A DNA stretch of 64,000 nucleotides from an uncultured Algimonas sp. (GTDB lineage: Bacteria > Pseudomonadota > Alphaproteobacteria > Caulobacterales > Maricaulaceae). A program made the position numbers and the translations under genes. Where the stretch lies: positions 62,001 to 126,000 of the forward strand of contig NZ_CANMJB010000006.1 of NCBI RefSeq assembly GCF_947498175.1, in the 5' to 3' direction. The number at the start of each line of letters is the position of its first letter. The first letter of the stretch is position 1. The notes under the pieces are model-generated. The model was given only the letters and a program-made list of their open reading frames with translations. It did not search any database and was not told the DNA's origin. Shown piece after piece: positions 17,913 to 26,529 of the stretch.

Positions 17913-18551
17913 TTAGTGCGCGGCCGACAGTCCCGCGCAGCGACGGAGACCGGCGAACTGATTGATTTTGGCCGTATGAGTATCGGGCAGCCCGATGAGA
18001 CCTAGGCTTTTGAGATCGTTCAAACGACGGCTGACGGTTTCGCGCGACAGACCGAGGTAATCCGCAATGTCGAGCCGCGACATGGGCAAGCGGACTTCGA
18101 TGCCATCGTCTTCGCTACGTCTTGCCTTGCGTTCGGCCAGCATGACGAGAAACGCGGCGACGCGGGCTTCGGATGACGTCTTTGTCAGTGTCATCATGAG
18201 ATTTTGAGCGTCTTCGATCTTGCGCCAGCTATGATTGAGGATCCGTGTGCGAAGATCGGAATCCGTTTCCAAAGCGGCGATGGAGACGCTTTGTATGCCG
18301 GCACTGGTCACGGTGATGGCACCGTCCATGTGCTCGCCATTCGGAGACAGACCGAAGAACTCGCCTTCCGTGCAAAATCCGGTGATCTGCCTCTGACTAT
18401 CTTCGAGCATGCGGAACGTCATGACGACGCCGCTATTGACGCGAAAGATCCGCGTTGCGGTGTCGCCTTGATGATAGACCGGTGTCTTGTCCGGATAGAC
18501 CCTGACGGTTCCGAGCTTGTCGACTTCCTGTGGCATGTCCTGTGTTCCCAT
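17913..18551 (-). CDS. fixK: FixK-like Crp/Fnr family transcription regulator
   Basis: 212 residues from the ATG at 18551 (GGGAAGGG just upstream); a GTG at 18569 is an alternative. The cyclic-nucleotide-binding-like beta barrel is at about 20-130 and the winged HTH RLDIADYLGLSRETVSRRL at the C-terminus. The ETVSR recognition helix is the E-SR type used by FNR/FixK for TTGAT-like half sites. The N-terminal cysteine cluster of oxygen-sensing FNR is absent, so it is FixK-like and relies on FixLJ for its oxygen signal. A FixJ-type site lies 59-66 bp upstream of the ATG. Confidence 0.88.
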   Translation of the reverse strand: MGTQDMPQEVDKLGTVRVYPDKTPVYHQGDTATRIFRVNSGVVMTFRMLEDSQRQITGFCTEGEFFGLSPNGEHMDGAITVTSAGIQSVSIAALETDSDLRTRILNHSWRKIEDAQNLMMTLTKTSSEARVAAFLVMLAERKARRSEDDGIEVRLPMSRLDIADYLGLSRETVSRRLNDLKSLGLIGLPDTHTAKINQFAGLRRCAGLSAAH

Positions 18552-18609
18552 CCCTTCCCGTGATGACACAGAGGTAAGAGGGGGAGCCGCAATAGGGGAG
18601 TTCGGTAAA

Positions 18610-18617
18610 CTACGTAC
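18610..18617 (-). promoter_or_regulatory. putative FixJ binding site GTACGTAG upstream of fixK
   Basis: On the minus strand this reads GTACGTAG, matching the GTAMGTAG consensus reported for Sinorhizobium meliloti FixJ. It lies in the 72-bp gap between fixJ and fixK. A related GCGTAG element is found a few bases upstream on the same strand (18624-18629). Binding is inferred. Confidence 0.55.
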
Positions 18618-18623
18618 GTAAAA

Positions 18624-19223
18624 CTACGCAGGGCGTCCAAGCATGAGCCTGACGAGGTCGGCAACGGACTTGATGCCGAGCTTCGACATCAGGCGAGCAC
18701 GATGTGTTTCGACCGTCCTGACCGATACGCCGAGTTCATGCGCGATCACCTTGTTGGGCCGTCCTTTGGACAGATGCAGAGCAACCTCGCGCTCGCGCGG
18801 CGTCAAAGGTGATAGGGCATCGCCGGCCGGGTCCGGATTCGGCTCATCGCTGCTCGCATGGTTGCTCTGCAACCGTTCGATCGCCGACAGGATGCGCCGC
18901 GCGACAAAGGGTTTTTCGACGAAATCGTCTGCGCCCGACTGCATGGCTTTGACCGCCAGAGGAATGTCGCCGTGACCGCTGATCATGATAACCGGCATTC
19001 TGCCAGACCGCCCCCTTACGTCGGTCAGGGTCTCCAGACCGTCACGGCCCGGCATCCTGACATCCAGTATGAGGACTGTATCGTCCAATGACGGCGCAGC
19101 CGCGATATAGGCATCGCCTGACACGAATGTCTCGACATCGTACCCGCTCGTTTCGAGCAGGAAACGCAGCGATGTCCTGACCTGGTCGTCATCGTCGACG
19201 ATATGCACGCTATGATGCGTCAT
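18624..19223 (-). CDS. fixJ: FixJ-type response regulator
   Basis: 199 residues. Receiver domain: acidic pocket VDDDD (about 9-13), phosphoacceptor Asp54 in LILDVRMPG, conserved Thr/Ser and Lys in ISGHGD and EKPF. A short linker leads to a LuxR/FixJ-type HTH (LTPREREVALHLSKGRPNK, then VSVRTVETHRARLMSKLGI). It activates fixK when phosphorylated by FixL. The ATG at 19223 overlaps the fixL 3' end by 14 bp, as is usual for fixLJ pairs. Confidence 0.93.
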   Translation of the reverse strand: MTHHSVHIVDDDDQVRTSLRFLLETSGYDVETFVSGDAYIAAAPSLDDTVLILDVRMPGRDGLETLTDVRGRSGRMPVIMISGHGDIPLAVKAMQSGADDFVEKPFVARRILSAIERLQSNHASSDEPNPDPAGDALSPLTPREREVALHLSKGRPNKVIAHELGVSVRTVETHRARLMSKLGIKSVADLVRLMLGRPA

Positions 19224-20355
19224 GAACGTCTGTTCTCGCGTGCGGCAAGGTGAAGCTGAAAGTCGCGCCGCCCTCTGCATTGGCAGTCGCCCAGATGCGC
19301 CCTCCATGCGCTCTGACAATGGAACGGCTGATGGAGAGGCCGACTCCGAGCCCAGTGGATTTCGTCGAGGTGAAAGCCGTGAAGAGATTTGCGATTGCTT
19401 CCTCTTCCAGACCCGATCCATTATCCGAGATGCTGATACGGATCATATCGGCATGGTCTTTGTCGTTACGCGCGTCGATCATCAGGCGCTTCGTCTCGCT
19501 ATCCGTCATCGCTTCGCATGCGTTGCGGATCAGATTGACGAAGACCTGCTGGATCTGAACGGCGTCGCCATGCACATAGCGCGACGGCGCCGCGATGCGG
19601 CGGACGATTTCGAGTTCCGTTTCCCTGTATTTGGACAGGCTCAGCATCAGCGAGGCATCGATGACATCGTCCAGATCCACAGTTTCGAGGATGACGTCGC
19701 CACGTTCGATGAACGTCCGCATTCGCGCGATGATGTCCGCCGCGCGATTGTTCTGTTGCAGCGCATAATCGAGCATGTCGGCCATCCGCTCGTCATTGCT
19801 CTCTGCCTGAGCGGACAGGATCTTGGCGGTTTCAATGTAGTTGGCCGTCGCGGCGAGGGGCTGGTTGATTTCATGCGCGATCGCCGTGCCCATTTCGTTC
19901 ATGGCGGCAACGCGGGACAGATGGAAGTGGCGCAATTGCAAGGCGTCGAAGGCGGCCTGCGTCTCGCGCTCCTCGGTCAGGTCGCGAACGATTCCAACGA
20001 AGAGTGTGGACCCGTTCCGGCCCATCTCTCCAACGGCCAGATGCATCGGAAAGACTTCGCCATTGTTGCGGCGGCCTTCGACCTCGCGTCCGATGCCGAT
20101 GATGCGGGTTTCGCCAGTTTCAAGATGATGACGGATATAGTCGTCATGTTCCGAACGGTAGGGTTCGGGCATGAGTATTGCGATGTTCTGACCGATGAGA
20201 TCGTCCGCGCGGTAGCCGAAAATGTCTTCCCCGGCAGGGTTTATCAAGCGGATCATGCCATCGGAATCGATGATGATGGCCGCGTCGACCAGAGTGTTCA
20301 TGACGGCGTTCAACCCGGATGTCGGCAGGCTGGAGGTCATCTCTTCCATATCCAT
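19210..20355 (-). CDS. fixL: FixL oxygen-sensing haem PAS histidine kinase
   Basis: 381 residues, soluble (no membrane helix). The PAS domain (about 15-125) carries the haem-FixL signature: proximal histidine His70 in RSEHDDYI and distal arginine Arg90 in RIIGIGR, with the same 20-residue spacing as His200/Arg220 of Bradyrhizobium FixL. FPMHLAVGEM follows. The H-box is AIAHEINQPLAA with His161, then the N-box NLIRNACEAM and G-boxes DNGSGLEEE and GLGVGLSISRSIV. Oxygen bound to haem should shut the kinase off. It is divergent from the receiver gene across a 103-bp region with a FixK-like palindrome. Confidence 0.94.
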   Translation of the reverse strand: MDMEEMTSSLPTSGLNAVMNTLVDAAIIIDSDGMIRLINPAGEDIFGYRADDLIGQNIAILMPEPYRSEHDDYIRHHLETGETRIIGIGREVEGRRNNGEVFPMHLAVGEMGRNGSTLFVGIVRDLTEERETQAAFDALQLRHFHLSRVAAMNEMGTAIAHEINQPLAATANYIETAKILSAQAESNDERMADMLDYALQQNNRAADIIARMRTFIERGDVILETVDLDDVIDASLMLSLSKYRETELEIVRRIAAPSRYVHGDAVQIQQVFVNLIRNACEAMTDSETKRLMIDARNDKDHADMIRISISDNGSGLEEEAIANLFTAFTSTKSTGLGVGLSISRSIVRAHGGRIWATANAEGGATFSFTLPHARTDVHDAS

Positions 20356-20388
20356 GCGCGCCCTATCGGCGCATCATATCCACGACAC

Positions 20389-20402
20389 GTGATGCATGTC
20401 AC
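20389..20402. promoter_or_regulatory. FNR/FixK-like palindrome GTGAT-GCAT-GTCAC
   Basis: A 5-4-5 palindrome with the architecture of the FNR/FixK box (TTGAT-N4-ATCAA) but with outer G/C bases. It sits between fixL and the divergent receiver gene, 33 bp before fixL and 56 bp before the receiver gene. The same pattern recurs upstream of ccoN and of the cupin-hemN operon, and with one mismatch before ccoG. Confidence 0.6.
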
Positions 20403-20458
20403 AATCGAATTCCGATATGGGGCATATCGAAACGGGACTTGCAAGGTCCTAAAACCCT

Positions 20459-20842
20459 ATGTCGCTCACTGCTGCCCAGCCCATAGTCTATATGATCGAC
20501 CGCCAGTCGGCGGCGATGGCCTCGATGCGCCCGTTGTTAGAGGCCAGCGGCCATCCTGTCATGCAGGTCGAGGACGCAGACAGCTTCTCTCATGATGTCC
20601 TGTCGCGGCGGACCGTCCGGACATGCGATGCGTTGATCCTGGATTTGGATGCAGGCGAGCCCGATCTGTATCGGTTGCTCAACCTCGTCATGCATAAGCG
20701 CAATCGTCCCAAAATCGTTCTTATGGCCGGATCGGACGCGCCGATCGGCGATATGGACAGTTTCACGCAGGATCGTCTGCATGTTCTTCGCCATCCTGCC
20801 ACGCCGAGTCAGTTGATGGATGTCCTGGATGCGGACTCGTGA
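20459..20842 (+). CDS. orphan receiver-like protein (FixT-like candidate)
   Basis: 127 residues, one CheY-like domain and no output domain. The phosphoacceptor strand is kept as ALILDLDAG, but the acidic pocket is reduced to YMIDRQS and the conserved Lys-Pro is replaced by RHP (VLRHPATPSQL), so phosphotransfer is doubtful. A single receiver gene divergent from fixL behind a FixK-like box resembles FixT, the feedback inhibitor of FixL kinase in Caulobacter. The FixT described there carries a cysteine-bound Fe-S cluster; this protein has only one cysteine (in RTCDAL). Its stop overlaps the GTG of the next gene. Could also be a degenerate regulator unrelated to FixT. Confidence 0.6.
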   Translation: MSLTAAQPIVYMIDRQSAAMASMRPLLEASGHPVMQVEDADSFSHDVLSRRTVRTCDALILDLDAGEPDLYRLLNLVMHKRNRPKIVLMAGSDAPIGDMDSFTQDRLHVLRHPATPSQLMDVLDADS

Positions 20843-21078
20843 GTTCGGGAGCGCTCGGTGCGGGACTGATCGTGGCGAGTTTGGTCTTGCCGCACATACC
20901 GAGCACCGAAGGCTCCAACTTCATCGAAGCGAGGCTGTGCGCCTCCGGACGGACGATCCGGATCCCGTTGCCAGGTGGTGGAGACCCGGAACCGGAAGCG
21001 CCCATGCCGTGTCATGCGGTGTGTTCGCGTGACGATCAGGATCCTGTGGAACGCCATAAACCCAAGTCGCTTCCTTAA
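20839..21078 (+). CDS. small cysteine-containing protein with N-terminal hydrophobic segment
   Basis: 79 residues, not recognised. The GTG start overlaps the receiver stop as GTGA, so it is translationally coupled. Residues 5-18 are hydrophobic (ALGAGLIVASLVLP), a possible export signal or anchor, followed by a C-A-S-G-R-T-I-R-I-P-L strand and a MPCHAVCSRDD motif: three cysteines and a histidine that could bind metal. It converges on ccoS with 2 bp between the stops. Position suggests co-regulation with microaerobic genes; function unknown. Confidence 0.6.
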   Translation: MSSGALGAGLIVASLVLPHIPSTEGSNFIEARLCASGRTIRIPLPGGGDPEPEAPMPCHAVCSRDDQDPVERHKPKSLP

Positions 21079-21080
21079 GA

Positions 21081-21233
21081 TCAGAGCAACGGAAAATCGT
21101 CGTCTTCGAGCATGCGCTCTGCATCGCCCGATGTGTCGTCGAACTGTCCTGACTTAAGCGCCCAGACGAACGTCGCGAGCGCGGATGCACCCAATATCAG
21201 TGCGATCGGAATAAGCCATAATAGGGACGTCAT
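21081..21233 (-). CDS. ccoS: cbb3-type cytochrome oxidase assembly protein CcoS
   Basis: 50 residues, found by reading the region directly. MTSLLWLIPIALILGASAL is a single membrane helix followed by TFVWALKSGQFDD, the CcoS signature, and an acidic tail (RMLEDDDFPLL). CcoS is needed for cofactor insertion into cbb3 oxidase, with CcoI. The ATG overlaps the ccoI stop (ATGA at 21230-21233). Last gene of ccoNOQPGHIS. Confidence 0.93.
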   Translation of the reverse strand: MTSLLWLIPIALILGASALATFVWALKSGQFDDTSGDAERMLEDDDFPLL

Positions 21234-23428
21234 GGGGCGGCGGCCGGGGTCGCGAAAAACCGGCCGGGATGGTCCGGACCTTCGTAGCTTTCACCAACGC
21301 GGTGCATTCTGAGCGCGTTGAGAATGACGATCAAGGAAGACCCGGACATGGCAATCGCCGCAATGAGAGGCGTGACATGACCCGTGACGGCCAAGGGCAC
21401 CGCCAGCATGTTGTAGATGATGGCAAACCCGAAATTCTGCATCACTTTCTTCTTGGCGGCTCTTGCCACTTCGATGGCAAAGGGCAGGCCCGAAAGTGTA
21501 TCGCCTTGCAAGACGATGTCGGAAGCCGATCTTGATATTTCCGTTCCGCTAGCCAGGGCGGCGGATGCATCTGCGTGAGCCAGGGCGGGCGCATCGTTTA
21601 TGCCGTCACCGACCATCAGCACAGGCGTCTGCTCTGCCTGCAATTCGGATATACGGGTCAACTTCTCTTCGGGGCGCATTCTGCCGCGATGGTGATCGAT
21701 ACCGACCTGCTGGGCAATGTCCGCAACTGTCTGCAAGGCATCGCCTGATAATATCGAGGTCCGCAAACCCATGTCGTGAAGAGCTTCGACAGTCGAACGC
21801 GCTTCGGGTCTGACGGGATCGTGCATCTCGATACGAAAAGCGGGCGTGTGGTCGACTTTCGCCCAGAGACCGGCCTCGTCCTGCATATTGGAGTCCACGA
21901 AGCGCGCCTGTCCGAGCCTGACATTGTGGCCATCGATCTGGCCGAGGATACCGCGACCGGCTGTTTCCTCAACGTCGGCCACATCGGCGGCTCCGGCGAA
22001 TGTATGTAGCGCTTTCGACGCCGGATGAATGGATTGCCGCGCCAGGGCCGCAACCAAACCCAACGTATGTTCGGGTATCGCAGAGACATCGGCCGTGACC
22101 TGTCCCTGCGTCAGTGTGCCCGTTTTGTCGAAGACGACATGGCGGACCGTCGAAAGCCGCTCCAATGCGTCGCCGGAGCGGATCAGGACGCCCTTGGCAA
22201 ACAGGCGGCCTACGGCCACCACTTGCACAGCTGGAACAGCCAAGCCCAAAGCGCAAGGACAGGTGATGATGAGAACGGCGATGGCATTGATGATCGCTGT
22301 TCGCGGCGTTCCTCCGAAGAGTATCCATCCTAGGAAAGTCAGGAGGGCGAGCGTGTGGACGACCGGGACATAGGCGCGTGCCGCGCGATCGGCGAGCCGC
22401 ACATAACGGGCTTGGACCTGCTGTCCGGCTTCGACCATGGCGGCGATGTCGGCAAGGAAGGAGTCCTCGCTCGCCTTCCTGATTTCGATCGTGATCGGCG
22501 CGCCCTCATTGATCGTTCCGGAATAGACGGCATCTCCCGGTTTGACTGACTGAAGAGCCGTTTCGCCCGTAATCAGCGCCGTATCTAGTTGAGTCGTGCC
22601 GGACAGGATGACGCCATCAGCCGGCAAACGGTCGCCGGATGCGACCATGACGACATCACCCGGAACCAGCTCGGTCGCCGGCACGACTACATAGTTTCCA
22701 TCGTCACCGAGGCAATGAGCGTTGCGGACTTGCAGCGAGGCCAGCTGTCGCGCGGCCAAACCCGTTCGCGCTCTCAGCCGCGCATCCAGGAACCGCCCGA
22801 TAAGCAGGAGAAAAATCAGCATCAGGGCGGCATCGAAATATGTATGCGGGTGTTCATGCCAGGTTTCCCAGACACTCAATCCGCACGCCAGCAAGATCGC
22901 AAGCGATATGGGAACGTCCATATTGGTGTTGCGGGACTTCAAGGCTGTCCAAGCCGACTTGAAGAAAGGGCGACCTGAAAAAAGAGCGATGGGCAAGGCG
23001 ATGGCGGCGGACAGCCAATGCAAGAGCGACTTCGTCGCCGCGCTCATCTCTCCGCTGCCCGACCAGACTGCGACGGATAGCATCATCACGTTCATGAAAC
23101 CGAATGCGGCAACCGCCATGGCAAGGAGAAGAGACCGAGTGTGCGCGCTGTCCCGGTCTTCCAAGTCGTCAGGGATATAGGGTCCGGCTGTGAACCCCAT
23201 TCGTTCAAGCTGTCTAGCGAAACCATCGGCTTGGCCGGCATGCCCGTCCCAAGAAAGGTGAAGCCGCGACGTCGAGAGATTCATCCGCGCTTCGCGAACG
23301 TCGGGCAGGGCTTTCAGTCCGGTTTCGATCTTGGCCAGACAGCCGCCGCACCGCGCCCCGCCGATGACAAGATCGATCGATGCGTTCTCACCGGACTGCC
23401 GGACGAAAGAGGAGAGGGCGGCAGTCAC
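21230..23428 (-). CDS. ccoI: copper-translocating P1B-type ATPase CcoI/FixI
   Basis: 732 residues when started at the GTG at 23428, which overlaps the ccoH stop as GTGA. An N-terminal heavy-metal-associated domain holds the metal pair C27-x-x-C30 (GARCGGCLAK). About eight membrane helices; the transport motif CPC is in IITCPCALGL; phosphorylation site DKTGTLT; hinge GDGINDAPAL. It exports copper for the CuB centre of cbb3 oxidase. Flanked by ccoH and ccoS in the standard GHIS order. A longer open frame from 23497 would overlap ccoH by about 70 bp and is unlikely. Confidence 0.95.
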   Translation of the reverse strand: MTAALSSFVRQSGENASIDLVIGGARCGGCLAKIETGLKALPDVREARMNLSTSRLHLSWDGHAGQADGFARQLERMGFTAGPYIPDDLEDRDSAHTRSLLLAMAVAAFGFMNVMMLSVAVWSGSGEMSAATKSLLHWLSAAIALPIALFSGRPFFKSAWTALKSRNTNMDVPISLAILLACGLSVWETWHEHPHTYFDAALMLIFLLLIGRFLDARLRARTGLAARQLASLQVRNAHCLGDDGNYVVVPATELVPGDVVMVASGDRLPADGVILSGTTQLDTALITGETALQSVKPGDAVYSGTINEGAPITIEIRKASEDSFLADIAAMVEAGQQVQARYVRLADRAARAYVPVVHTLALLTFLGWILFGGTPRTAIINAIAVLIITCPCALGLAVPAVQVVAVGRLFAKGVLIRSGDALERLSTVRHVVFDKTGTLTQGQVTADVSAIPEHTLGLVAALARQSIHPASKALHTFAGAADVADVEETAGRGILGQIDGHNVRLGQARFVDSNMQDEAGLWAKVDHTPAFRIEMHDPVRPEARSTVEALHDMGLRTSILSGDALQTVADIAQQVGIDHHRGRMRPEEKLTRISELQAEQTPVLMVGDGINDAPALAHADASAALASGTEISRSASDIVLQGDTLSGLPFAIEVARAAKKKVMQNFGFAIIYNMLAVPLAVTGHVTPLIAAIAMSGSSLIVILNALRMHRVGESYEGPDHPGRFFATPAAAP

Positions 23429-23934
23429 CGCAGATCGAGATCGTAGGTGAAGTGAAAGCGGTCGTCGCCGCTTACGGCGTCCGCAAGCAGTGTCCACTGT
23501 CCGTGAAGTCCGGACAGGTCCGCCCGGGCAGCCCCATTTCCATCGACTTCGAAATTGAGAGGCTGGTCCAAAGTGGAATCGACCGGATGGCGAAGTCGCC
23601 CGCTGTAAACCAGACCATACAGGGTTTGCCCACGCGGCCCCGTGACTTTCACGATCAAGGCATGGTCAGCCGTTTCGCCAGTGACGTTCACGGCCGCCTT
23701 CCAGCCCAAAGAAGACTGTTCGGCGCGTTCGGCCAACGTCTTGTTGTAATCGATGCCTTGACGATAGGACCTTTCGACATCTTCTCCGCGGAACGATATC
23801 ACGGCCAGCGTGGTGAAAACGATGCTCGACACGATGATGATGCCGAAGAAGCCAACCAGTATTGCAAGGACGTGGCGGCCTGTCAGCTCTCGTCCAGATC
23901 GGCTTTCCTCATCGTGCAAAGCTTCACTCGCCAT
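23425..23934 (-). CDS. ccoH: cbb3 oxidase assembly protein CcoH/FixH
   Basis: 169 residues. A single N-terminal membrane helix (about 22-46, HVLAILVGFFGIIIVSSIVF) is followed by the RGEDVERSYRQGIDYNKTLAE block and a periplasmic beta domain, the FixH pattern. It takes part in late assembly of the cbb3 complex. Lies between ccoG (9-bp gap) and ccoI (GTGA overlap). Confidence 0.92.
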   Translation of the reverse strand: MASEALHDEESRSGRELTGRHVLAILVGFFGIIIVSSIVFTTLAVISFRGEDVERSYRQGIDYNKTLAERAEQSSLGWKAAVNVTGETADHALIVKVTGPRGQTLYGLVYSGRLRHPVDSTLDQPLNFEVDGNGAARADLSGLHGQWTLLADAVSGDDRFHFTYDLDLR

Positions 23935-23943
23935 GACCGCCTC

Positions 23944-25431
23944 CTACTCTCCTGCGACGAAAACGGTCGGACGGTTCGCCGTCGTATCGCTATCGGCATC
24001 TTCCAATTCGAAGACAAATTCTGCGCGCCCGTCCAGCATGTCCAGATCATCTTCTATGACGATGACCCGGAAATCGATGGTTTCGTCGGCGGGCACTTGT
24101 AGGGACAATCCGGTTTGACCAGCAACTTTGACAATGGGACTTGGCAGACCGACGGCGCTGAGCTTCAATGTGCGTTCGGCCGTAGCTTTGTTCATGACTT
24201 TGATCGTGTAGCCGTTCTGGACGCTTCCGTCCGACATTCGGACGAAGTTCGGTTGCCGGTCCCGGACGACGTTCAAGTCCAAAGTCGTTCGAGCCAACAA
24301 GGCGTAAAGCATCGTGAATCCGACAGCTGCGAAAACGGCGGCATAGATGACCGTTCGGGAGCGAATGAGCCGATAGCGCGATTTGTCGCCCTGCATTCGA
24401 CGCACGACGTTCGCGTCCGTGTCGTAGGCGATCAGATTGGGCGGCCGGTCGACCTTGGCCATGATCCCGTTGCAGGCATCGATGCATAGCGCGCACCCGA
24501 TGCATTCCAATTGCAATCCGTCGCGAATGTCTATGCCGACCGGGCATACGGCGACGCATTGGCGGCAGTCGATGCAGTCGCCTCGGCCTTCCCACGTCGC
24601 GCCTTTCTTGTGCGGGCCGCGCGGTTCGCCCCTGTCGTAGCGATAGGTGACGTTGAGCGCCTCTTCGTCGATCAGCGCGGCCTGGATGCGCGGCCATGGA
24701 CACATATAGGTGCACACTTGTTCGCGCATGAAACCGGCCAAGGAATAGGTCGTAAAGGTCAGGATCGCAGCGAAGACATAGGATGTCATCGGCGCATGGC
24801 CGAGAAAAAAATCCCGGGCGATGGTTGGTGCATCATGGAAGTAGAGGATCCATGCCCCGCCGGTGAACAGGGCGATCAGCAGCCAGACGGCATGTTTGGC
24901 GACCTTCTTGTAGACTTTGGACAAGGTCCAAGGCGCCCGGTCGAGCTTGATCCGCGCATTGCGATCGCCCTCGAAGAACCGTTCGACATATATGAACAAA
25001 TCCGTCCAGATCGTCTGGGGGCAGGCATAACCGCACCAGACACGACCGAAAAGCGACGTCACTAGGAAAAGCCCAAGCGCAGCCAGGATGAGCAATCCGG
25101 TGATGAAATAGATTTCCTGCGGCCAGATCTCGATGAAGAAGAAATAAAACCGGGCGTTTTCGAAGTCCACGAGGACGGCTTGATCCGGCTGACCCGGACC
25201 CCGGTCCCATCTGACCCAAGGCAGAATGTAATAGATGCCGAGTAGAACGATGAGCGCAATCCATTTGAGATTTCGGAAAAACCCGTGCGCCAGTTTCGGG
25301 TAGATCTGTTCGCGGCTTTTATAAAGACTGACCGGTGTGGACGGTGTCGGGCTCGGTGCCCGGGACCGCATCACGCCCGGAGCGGCCTCGCGGCGCGGTT
25401 CCGGATTGGTTTTATCGATCAGAGTCGTCAT
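23944..25431 (-). CDS. ccoG: cbb3 oxidase accessory ferredoxin-like protein CcoG/FixG/RdxA
   Basis: 495 residues with about five membrane helices, a bacterial-ferredoxin type region carrying CIDCRQCVAVCPVGIDIR and CIGCALCIDACNGIM (two 4Fe-4S clusters), and a C-terminal Ig-like periplasmic domain. GRVWCGYACPQTIW and VCTYMCPWPRIQ are the conserved cysteine segments in the membrane part. CcoG acts in copper reduction/delivery for cbb3 biogenesis. It starts 60 bp after ccoP, and a degenerate FixK-like palindrome lies in that gap, so it may have its own promoter. Confidence 0.95.
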   Translation of the reverse strand: MTTLIDKTNPEPRREAAPGVMRSRAPSPTPSTPVSLYKSREQIYPKLAHGFFRNLKWIALIVLLGIYYILPWVRWDRGPGQPDQAVLVDFENARFYFFFIEIWPQEIYFITGLLILAALGLFLVTSLFGRVWCGYACPQTIWTDLFIYVERFFEGDRNARIKLDRAPWTLSKVYKKVAKHAVWLLIALFTGGAWILYFHDAPTIARDFFLGHAPMTSYVFAAILTFTTYSLAGFMREQVCTYMCPWPRIQAALIDEEALNVTYRYDRGEPRGPHKKGATWEGRGDCIDCRQCVAVCPVGIDIRDGLQLECIGCALCIDACNGIMAKVDRPPNLIAYDTDANVVRRMQGDKSRYRLIRSRTVIYAAVFAAVGFTMLYALLARTTLDLNVVRDRQPNFVRMSDGSVQNGYTIKVMNKATAERTLKLSAVGLPSPIVKVAGQTGLSLQVPADETIDFRVIVIEDDLDMLDGRAEFVFELEDADSDTTANRPTVFVAGE

Positions 25432-25467
25432 CGGGTGCCGGATTTAGGGCAGGGGCTCCCTATCGAT

Positions 25468-25481
25468 GTGTCCTGCGTCAC
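25468..25481. promoter_or_regulatory. degenerate FixK-like palindrome GTGTC-CTGC-GTCAC
   Basis: One mismatch from the GTGAC-N4-GTCAC pattern seen upstream of ccoN and the cupin-hemN genes. It sits in the ccoP-ccoG gap, centred about 43 bp before the ccoG ATG. Might give ccoGHIS its own control; weaker evidence than the three full sites. Confidence 0.35.
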
Positions 25482-25491
25482 AGGCCGCGGG

Positions 25492-26529
25492 CTAGGGCTG
25501 CATTCCCGGCTTTTGGGGGTCGGCGCCGCTCGGTTGCGGCGCAGACGGTTCGCCGCCGCCCAGCGCGTGGACGTAGACCGCCAAGGCTGTAATGGTTTCA
25601 GGATCAAGACGCTCATGCCAGTTGGGCATGACGCCTTGACGGCCACCATAAAGCGTTTCCACGATATCCTCGCGTTCTCCGCCATACAGCCATTCGGCAT
25701 CCGTGAGGTTCGGTGCGCCCTGGCTGCGATCTCCCATTGCGTCCGCGCCGTGGCAGGATGCGCAATTGTCGGCGAAAAGCGCGCGACCGCGACCGCTTGC
25801 GTCCGGATCGACACCGCGGCCGGAAAAGGCCAGCAGATATTCCGTCAGGTCGCGGATCTGGTCGCGGTCCAGCAACCCGTCTCGGCCGAAAGCCTGCATG
25901 AGATTGAACCGCGTATCTTCGTGTGCCGCGCGGATGCCGACTTCGAGTGTATGCCGGATATCTTCGAACGACCCGCCCCAGATCCAGACATCGTCGTTCA
26001 GATTTGGATAGCCTTTGAAGCCTTGGCCGCCTGCGCCGTGGCAGGTCGCGCAGTTATCTCCAAAGGCGGACTTGCCGGCGGCCATGGCGAAGCGGAACAA
26101 CTCCGGGTCGCCAGTGATGTATTCGAGGTTCGCGTCCGCGAGACGGTCGGCCAATAGTGCCCGTTCCATGCGGAGTTCGGCGATCTCCACGGAGACATCC
26201 TCGCGATCGGACTTGTCGAGTATGCCGTCGAAATAGCTGTCGATCAAAGGTATGGATGGCATCAGCAGCATGTAGACGGCCGAAAAGGCGATCGTGGCGT
26301 AGAAGATGCCGAGCCACCAACGCGGCATGGGCGTATTCAGCTCCTCGATCCCATCCCAGCTATGACCGGTCGTATATTGTCCCGTCGGTTCGTCGAAGCG
26401 TGGGTCGTGACCGCCATGCGCGTCATTGGGCAGCGTTGGCTCTAGGTTTGGATCGACTCCGCGCTCCACCATCTTCTTCGCACCATCGCCAGCGTCGGGC
26501 TGGGATGGCGTTTTGTTTTCATCGCTCAT
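25492..26529 (-). CDS. ccoP: cbb3-type cytochrome c oxidase subunit III (dihaem)
   Basis: 345 residues. One membrane helix at about 71-93 (WWLGIFYATIAFSAVYMLL) after the conserved DGIEELNTPMPRWW block, then two cytochrome c domains with CATCH (160-164) and CASCH (256-260). It passes electrons from soluble cytochrome c to CcoO/CcoN. The start overlaps the ccoQ end by 11 bp. Confidence 0.96.
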   Translation of the reverse strand: MSDENKTPSQPDAGDGAKKMVERGVDPNLEPTLPNDAHGGHDPRFDEPTGQYTTGHSWDGIEELNTPMPRWWLGIFYATIAFSAVYMLLMPSIPLIDSYFDGILDKSDREDVSVEIAELRMERALLADRLADANLEYITGDPELFRFAMAAGKSAFGDNCATCHGAGGQGFKGYPNLNDDVWIWGGSFEDIRHTLEVGIRAAHEDTRFNLMQAFGRDGLLDRDQIRDLTEYLLAFSGRGVDPDASGRGRALFADNCASCHGADAMGDRSQGAPNLTDAEWLYGGEREDIVETLYGGRQGVMPNWHERLDPETITALAVYVHALGGGEPSAPQPSGADPQKPGMQP

